A stretch of 8,407 nucleotides of DNA, taken from Chloroflexota bacterium (GTDB lineage Bacteria > Chloroflexota > Anaerolineae > B4-G1). The DNA lies in assembly GCA_024232355.1 (NCBI GenBank), contig JAAEPW010000001.1:1-8407 (forward strand). Reading direction: 5' to 3'. Shown piece by piece: positions 7,501 through 8,407 of this stretch. How positions within the stretch are numbered: the first letter of the stretch is position 1; each line of letters starts with the position of its first letter. Both the position numbers and the translations under genes were made by a program. The notes beneath the pieces are model-generated. The model saw nothing but the letters and a program-made list of their open reading frames with translations, did no database searches and was not told the origin of the DNA.

Positions 7501-8407
7501 ACACCACAGCACAAGGGTACGCGGGCGCCTTTCCCAACGATCCCGAGCCGGGCGGCGACAGGCTCTATTGTCACACCTATAGCGCCACTCTCCCCACCGT
7601 CCAAACTGCCCTCAATCAGGGGCGCGAGTTTGCCATCTACTCGGGTCACGGCAGCCACGTTGGATGGGAATTTTACGACGCCAACGACGTGCGCGACCTG
7701 GCCAACGGCGGCATGTTCCCCTTTGTCGCCAGCCACGCTTGCGACACCGGCAACTTTGCAGAATACGAGGTGTTTGGCGAGACCTGGATGCGCCAGGCAA
7801 ACAAAGGCGCGCTGGCCTTTTTAGGCTCATCCGACGATAGTTTCTGGAACCTGGACGACACCCTGGAGCGGGCAATGTTCGACTCGCTCTTTGCCGAGAG
7901 CAAGGGAGACACCGCCATCGCCAGGCTGACCGGCAATGGATTGGCCGCAGTCGAGGCCGCCTATCCCGCATCCGCCCGCTACTACCGAGAAACCTACAAT
8001 ATCCTGGGCGACCCATCAGCTCAGATTCTCGTGGAAAAAGATTGCTGGTCCAGCCTGGGTGATCTCACCGAGATTGCCCGTGCCAACGGTTGTGATTCAC
8101 TGATATCTGGGGCATCCTGCTCATTTACCGTGCCATATACTGTGCCAGAGTGCGCGCCCTGCATGTTGTCGAACACGGTGGTTGTCACTTATCATCCGAT
8201 TGGATTCACCAATGATATTACGGATTCTGATTCTGACGTGGTGACCAGAACCGGCTCTATCGGTGATCTTGTGTGGGAAGACACCGATGGCGATGGCGAT
8301 CAGGACAACGGCGAACCCGGACTGGAAAACGTGCAAGTCTGCGCCACCAACGGTGTCATCACCCGCTGTGCCACCACCGACTCTGACGGCTACTACCTCA
8401 TCACCGG
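1479..8407 (+). CDS. Giant secreted modular protein with a gingipain-type (C25) peptidase, 3'-partial
   Basis: A single frame stays open for 2309 codons and leaves the window without a stop. The start at 1479 is set by GGAGGT at 1467 and a clear signal peptide (residues 1-35). Domains, by residue: right-handed beta-helix about 82-400; invasin-like Ig domain about 413-504; DUF11-type repeats A-H, 505-1556; first part of a ninth module 1557-1600; C25 propeptide-like domain about 1635-1802 and catalytic domain about 1849-2186; rest of the ninth module 2192-2257; SdrD_B-like domain from 2259 to the edge. His2057 (S-G-H-G) and Cys2088 (H-A-C-D-T-G) are the predicted catalytic dyad. The protein is probably a surface-displayed or secreted cysteine protease on an adhesin-like stalk; substrate and anchor are unknown. 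Codon use drifts from AT-richer near the start (38% GC at 1981-2040) to GC-rich in the protease (63% at 7201-7260). No other gene is visible beside it. No gene name is recognised. Confidence 0.9.
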   Translation, partial: MLKRTFILVGTIVSSLLTLCVLLGFLSLSTPVARADMAHAESNLDVISDTMMTPLGVSTIPKGCVVITEITTSVTWTQPCYAVMNSVQIPSTAVLTISPVTNTRIYVQKDAHIKAFGRLHAAGAITFTSITTSPELGDYWRGIVIDEDAVETHIQSATIQYARIGIEINDTNNITIASNIFRNNGNGGSRDGAIGGDTDNSLIVNNLIYSCSNGIALHESYGNIISNNIIYSITHNGIVFIKDTTFGGSLNNISSNEIHHCGSQGVRLENGYRNQVLGNTIHHNAKLDTTSAIYLLNQRRVRMSHNYVYSNGRHTDTGYWASVYITDIPSSSSPLINISANVIHDEHGDAIEYAAINDIANLLDNALCSVNGYELENEDTATINAPHNWWGENTPKAGENYTGPVSLIPWITFDLAFQPERLSVGKTATVSITLQDINKHTVPPSARTVQLTSSLGVISPTSVIVDDKGIATATLTSADWGTATITATAFCDYAITGTVAFTLPDKVDMSVIKDDNVGSTNPILPKSVQQAKNWLRAKSTTQHRECVSPGDLVTFTVAAVNVGPNTAHDVVLTEILTASNPSLIPPYVDYVDRGFDWRRVGTSYVYTMPLGDIPPGGGVITYFVVEISRALPITVNNIVNLIEVESAENDINPIDNRNYEDTPICPCADVTISKTTELTQILPGGLLPYTITYCNIGDATAENVVIVDTPSHWLTTTVPLTRDVGSLLPGTCDNFTLPFTVSITSPCSTPLTNTVIISTSTRECDITNNIARSEPVHVIGADVIISKTTELTQVLPGVLMTYTVTGCNIGDATAENVVIIDTPSFWLTPAVPLTRDVGSLPPGECVSFTLPFTVSITAPCSTTLTNTVRITTTTPECAITNNDANAPPVHVIGADVTITKTTELTHVSPGGIITYTVRYSNNGSTDAQNVFITDTLPAGMAFGGVVSMIPPLFGPTQTGQLVTWYTQTLPAGYGGDIVFTATVTNTIVYCGKTLTNTVRITTTTPECDIMNNDNSAPVSILNCSDLIAIKDDDVGPTSSTVPDLSVGQETVANRILQMNRGWVQNSEIDWEIQKPHKVYLPYVVRIPSLPSKGTHRECVRPGDFVTYTIAIVNAGPYTATNVVLTDEMTKTIPWHATYVDGSSPNSNWTRVNSQTYSMSIDTLPPDEGRIRYFVVQITDTLPITVNNLVNLICVSSDQGDLNFGNNCNYEDTPICPIVDVTISKDTPRLEVLRGEQIPYTITFGNTGSAPAENVVIVDDLPPDTRYITDTCKPPVITSANRLTWVLDTIPPHTTDTCQLILEVDSGAFCSTTLTNTVTITTSTRESNEDNNNAHASVHVGGADVIVTKTTELTEVLSGEMLTYTITGCNIGNAVAENVVITDTPSPWLTTTISLTRNIGSLDPGECVSFTLPFPVSETAPCSTTLVNTVTIATTTPECGYANNIYTTSVHVKDVGVTITKLGVTLSKVGHTVPYTVTACNPGCIPLTCDISDSLTSLTPSTVTLFPATCVTYTYSHTIVSNILDPLINTATVTCYSDWSSVSPTAIATHTLNLFQPSVEVEKGADVTLTKPGHVINHEFRITNTSSIDSPPLTIESILDTAGANSAKASQPQRALSRLDGEWFAFDEDSFPTQPSLTLLNANSTAIDLQARLPGCMAEEIEIEGQTYTRLFGAGYGFASEIGLPNLPMLRRDVEIPFDARVRLELVNAEYTDYTLVDLDFGSIYPRQPPIPKLPGAQESQSFEINGDFYANGSRYPGSPLALGESYVTRGRHIQPVEVWPVAYNPTDGTVRVYRTVTFRLHFASSNESRTLTLAERYTSPVFDSQLTQRVLNYNQGHTPTALDLQATQGYLIVTADAYYDAMHPFVDLKRDQGFDVAITRLSDISGSGSNTDIQTYIRDAYDTWPIPPSYVLLVGDTDTIPGWNSVAANEITDLYYGCMDGPDDWHPDIGIGRFSVRSAAQATNMVNKYLAHASLDGQEPWLQRASFIATCDAWEIAESTHNYAIDTHTTAQGYAGAFPNDPEPGGDRLYCHTYSATLPTVQTALNQGREFAIYSGHGSHVGWEFYDANDVRDLANGGMFPFVASHACDTGNFAEYEVFGETWMRQANKGALAFLGSSDDSFWNLDDTLERAMFDSLFAESKGDTAIARLTGNGLAAVEAAYPASARYYRETYNILGDPSAQILVEKDCWSSLGDLTEIARANGCDSLISGASCSFTVPYTVPECAPCMLSNTVVVTYHPIGFTNDITDSDSDVVTRTGSIGDLVWEDTDGDGDQDNGEPGLENVQVCATNGVITRCATTDSDGYYLIT
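1722..2678 (+). other. Right-handed beta-helix domain (about residues 82-400)
   Basis: Residues 82-125 form a typical cap and first rung (S-V-Q-I-P-S-T-A-V-L-T-I, then I-Y-V-Q-K-D-A-H-I-K-A-F-G-R-L). Y-W-R-G-I-V-I follows at 139-145, then repeated short rungs with Asn-rich turns such as N-N-I-T-I-A-S-N-I-F, S-L-I-V-N-N-L-I-Y and N-I-I-S-N-N-I-I-Y. This NosD/PbH1-like pattern indicates a parallel beta-helix. The domain closes with N-W-W-G at 388-391, common at the end of such helices. In related secreted proteins it binds or cleaves carbohydrate or acts as an adhesin; no catalytic residues can be assigned here. Confidence 0.8.
2715..2990 (+). other. Invasin-like Ig (Big_1-type) domain (residues 413-504)
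   Basis: The segment reads as a bacterial Ig-like sandwich: V-G-K-T-A-T-V-S-I-T-L-Q-D, then V-Q-L-T-S-S-L-G-V-I-S-P, then V-D-D-K-G-I-A-T-A-T-L-T-S, and T-A-T-I-T-A-T-A. The order 'linker, long strand, S-x-G-x-I-S-P, G-x-A-x-x-x-L-T-S' is that of Big_1/invasin domains, which act as rigid spacers in surface proteins. It links the beta-helix to the DUF11 array. Confidence 0.65.
2991..3479 (+). other. DUF11-type repeat A, long form (residues 505-667)
   Basis: This starts M-S-V-I-K-D-D-N-V-G, carries a linker of about 25 residues, then resumes at H-R-E-C-V-S-P-G-D-L-V-T-F-T-V and ends N-Y-E-D-T-P-I-C. The middle (N-V-G-P-N-T-A-H-D-V-V-L-T-E) is the standard DUF11 strand pair. Repeat E has the same plan, with the same opening, the same H-R-E-C and the same ending, so A and E form a subfamily distinct from B, C and G. 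Confidence 0.75.
3480..3818 (+). other. DUF11-type repeat B (residues 668-780)
   Basis: A 113-residue repeat: A-D-V-T-I-S-K-T-T-E-L-T opening, C-N-I-G-D-A-T-A-E-N-V-V-I middle, L-T-N-T-V before the end. Four Cys (T-Y-C-N, G-T-C-D, S-P-C-S, R-E-C-D) match those of C and G. By ungapped eye comparison about 87 of 113 residues equal repeat C, with long identical DNA stretches, suggesting a recent duplication or gene conversion. Confidence 0.8.
3819..4157 (+). other. DUF11-type repeat C (residues 781-893)
   Basis: Exactly 113 residues, in register with B, with the same T-T-E-L-T-Q opening and V-H-V-I-G ending. The DNA segments encoding P-L-T-R-D-V-G-S-L and F-T-L-P-F-T-V-S-I-T are identical to those of B at nucleotide level. 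The four Cys positions are kept. Confidence 0.8.
4158..4547 (+). other. DUF11-type repeat D (residues 894-1023)
   Basis: This opens A-D-V-T-I-T-K-T-T-E-L-T like B and C, but its middle is the more usual DUF11 form (Y-S-N-N-G-S-T-D-A-Q-N-V, then I-T-D-T-L-P-A-G-M). It is 130 residues long and keeps only the last two repeat Cys (V-Y-C-G and P-E-C-D), plus a boundary Cys at 1023. Confidence 0.8.
4548..5129 (+). other. DUF11-type repeat E, long form with V-Y-L-P-Y-V-V-R linker (residues 1024-1217)
   Basis: Opens L-I-A-I-K-D-D-D-V-G, resumes at H-R-E-C-V-R-P-G-D-F-V-T-Y-T-I and ends N-Y-E-D-T-P-I-C, mirroring repeat A. Between those points lies a linker of about 60 residues containing K-V-Y-L-P-Y-V-V-R at residues 1077-1085, similar to segments frequent in secreted Chloroflexota proteins. 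The linker may be a flexible or processing site; this is inference. Confidence 0.7.
5130..5501 (+). other. DUF11-type repeat F (residues 1218-1341)
   Basis: Opens V-D-V-T-I-S-K-D-T-P-R-L-E-V and has the canonical N-T-G-S-A-P-A-E-N-V-V-I-V-D-D-L-P-P core and L-T-N-T-V-T-I near its end. Cys positions differ from B, C and G: D-T-C-K, D-T-C-Q and F-C-S-T, and no Cys at the R-E-S-N site where the others have x-E-C. Confidence 0.75.
5502..5837 (+). other. DUF11-type repeat G (residues 1342-1453)
   Basis: A 112-residue repeat of the B/C class: A-D-V-I-V-T-K-T-T-E-L-T, C-N-I-G-N-A-V-A-E-N-V-V-I, C-V-S-F-T-L-P-F and P-E-C-G. It keeps all four Cys. It is more diverged from B and C than they are from each other, so it is an older copy. 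Confidence 0.8.
5838..6146 (+). other. DUF11-type repeat H, diverged (residues 1454-1556)
   Basis: A 103-residue module opening V-G-V-T-I-T-K-L-G and continuing V-G-H-T-V-P-Y-T-V-T-A-C-N-P-G, with I-S-D-S-L-T in the middle and L-I-N-T-A-T-V-T late. It has the same strand order as the other repeats but low identity, and its several Cys (A-C-N, G-C-I, T-C-D, T-C-V, T-C-Y) do not follow the four-Cys pattern. Confidence 0.65.
6147..6278 (+). other. N-terminal part of a ninth beta-sandwich module, split by the protease (residues 1557-1600)
   Basis: This reads S-V-E-V-E-K-G-A-D-V-T-L-T-K-P-G-H, then F-R-I-T-N-T-S-S-I-D-S-P-P-L and I-E-S-I-L-D-T, and then stops resembling a repeat. From general knowledge, the phrase 'F-x-I-x-N-T-S-S-x-D-S-P-x-L...S-x-x-D' normally runs straight on into 'L-G-D-L-T...C'. 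That continuation is found here only at 8052, after 591 residues. Confidence 0.7.
6279..8051 (+). other. Inserted peptidase C25 (gingipain-type) block (residues 1601-2191)
   Basis: Residues 1601-1634 are an unrecognised linker. Residues 1635-1802 look like the C25 propeptide-type domain (Y-T-R-L-F-G-A-G-Y-G, then G-L-P-N-L-P-M-L-R-R-D-V-E-I-P). Residues 1849-2186 are the catalytic domain: G-Y-L-I-V-T-A-D, Y-V-L-L-V-G-D-T-D-T-I-P around Asp1916, T-D-L-Y-Y-G-C-M-D-G at 1932-1941, D-I-G-I-G-R-F from 1948, S-G-H-G with His2057, H-A-C-D-T-G with Cys2088, and a closing Y-N-I-L-G-D-P-S. The His-to-Cys spacing of 31 is close to the 33 of RgpB (His211, Cys244). The enzyme should be an active cysteine endopeptidase; Arg or Lys specificity cannot be told. 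The catalytic part is within the usual size for the family. Confidence 0.85.
8052..8249 (+). other. C-terminal part of the split beta-sandwich module (residues 2192-2257)
   Basis: Immediately after the protease the chain reads S-L-G-D-L-T-E-I-A-R-A-N-G-C, G-A-S-C-S-F-T-V-P-Y-T-V, L-S-N-T-V-V-V-T-Y-H-P and F-T-N-D-I-T-D-S-D. These are the late strands expected to follow the fragment at 6147-6278. Joined, the two parts give 110 residues. The L-S-N-T-V-V-V-T segment aligns with L-T-N-T-V-x-I in the other repeats. Confidence 0.7.
8253..8407 (+). other. SdrD_B-like domain with calcium-site-like loop, cut by the window
   Basis: G-S-I-G-D-L-V-W-E-D-T-D-G-D-G-D-Q-D-N-G followed by E-P-G-L-E-N-V-Q-V is the signature opening of SdrD_B/Cna_B-type stalk domains. 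D-T-D-G-D-G-D-Q-D-N-G-E (residues 2268-2279) resembles an EF-hand loop and probably binds calcium. T-D-S-D-G-Y-Y-L-I-T-G is the typical later strand; the domain is cut at the right edge. Confidence 0.85.

Overview
The window looks like part of a Chloroflexota (Anaerolineae-like) genome or metagenomic contig. This is inferred from style: a very large secreted mosaic protein with a beta-helix, DUF11-type repeats and an SdrD_B-type domain; a V-Y-L-P-Y-V-V-R segment like those common in secreted Chloroflexota proteins; a Sec signal peptide with a strong Shine-Dalgarno site; and a long non-coding repeat tract beside the gene. No marker gene fixes the taxon.

Layout. Bases 1 to about 1120 hold no credible gene. 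They form a mosaic repeat tract made of a roughly 125-base unit (core starts at 24, 150, 688, 812 and 938, with a further core at 461) and a second module (310-401 and 521-630). The plus strand is strongly C/A-rich, and a five-tract C-run block at 981-1017 could form a G-quadruplex on the minus strand. Bases 1120-1442 are AT-richer intergenic DNA with one hairpin and a plausible promoter. From 1479 to the right edge a single reading frame stays open on the plus strand for 2309 codons without a stop, and the gene continues past the window.

The encoded protein has, in order: a signal peptide; a right-handed beta-helix ending in an N-W-W-G motif; an invasin-like Ig domain; eight DUF11-type beta-sandwich repeats (called A-H here); the first 44 residues of a ninth such module; a 591-residue block holding a gingipain-type propeptide-like domain and a peptidase C25 catalytic domain with the His and Cys dyad present; the remaining 66 residues of the ninth module; and the start of an SdrD_B-like domain. 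Deleting the block leaves a 110-residue module, which matches the 103-113 residue length of repeats B, C, G and H. The protease therefore seems to sit inside a repeat, and this is the most interesting observation here.

How the parts may work together (inference): the beta-helix and Ig/DUF11 stalk would present a cysteine protease outside the cell, for adhesion, substrate degradation or processing of surface proteins. The anchoring end of the protein lies outside the window, so its attachment is unknown.
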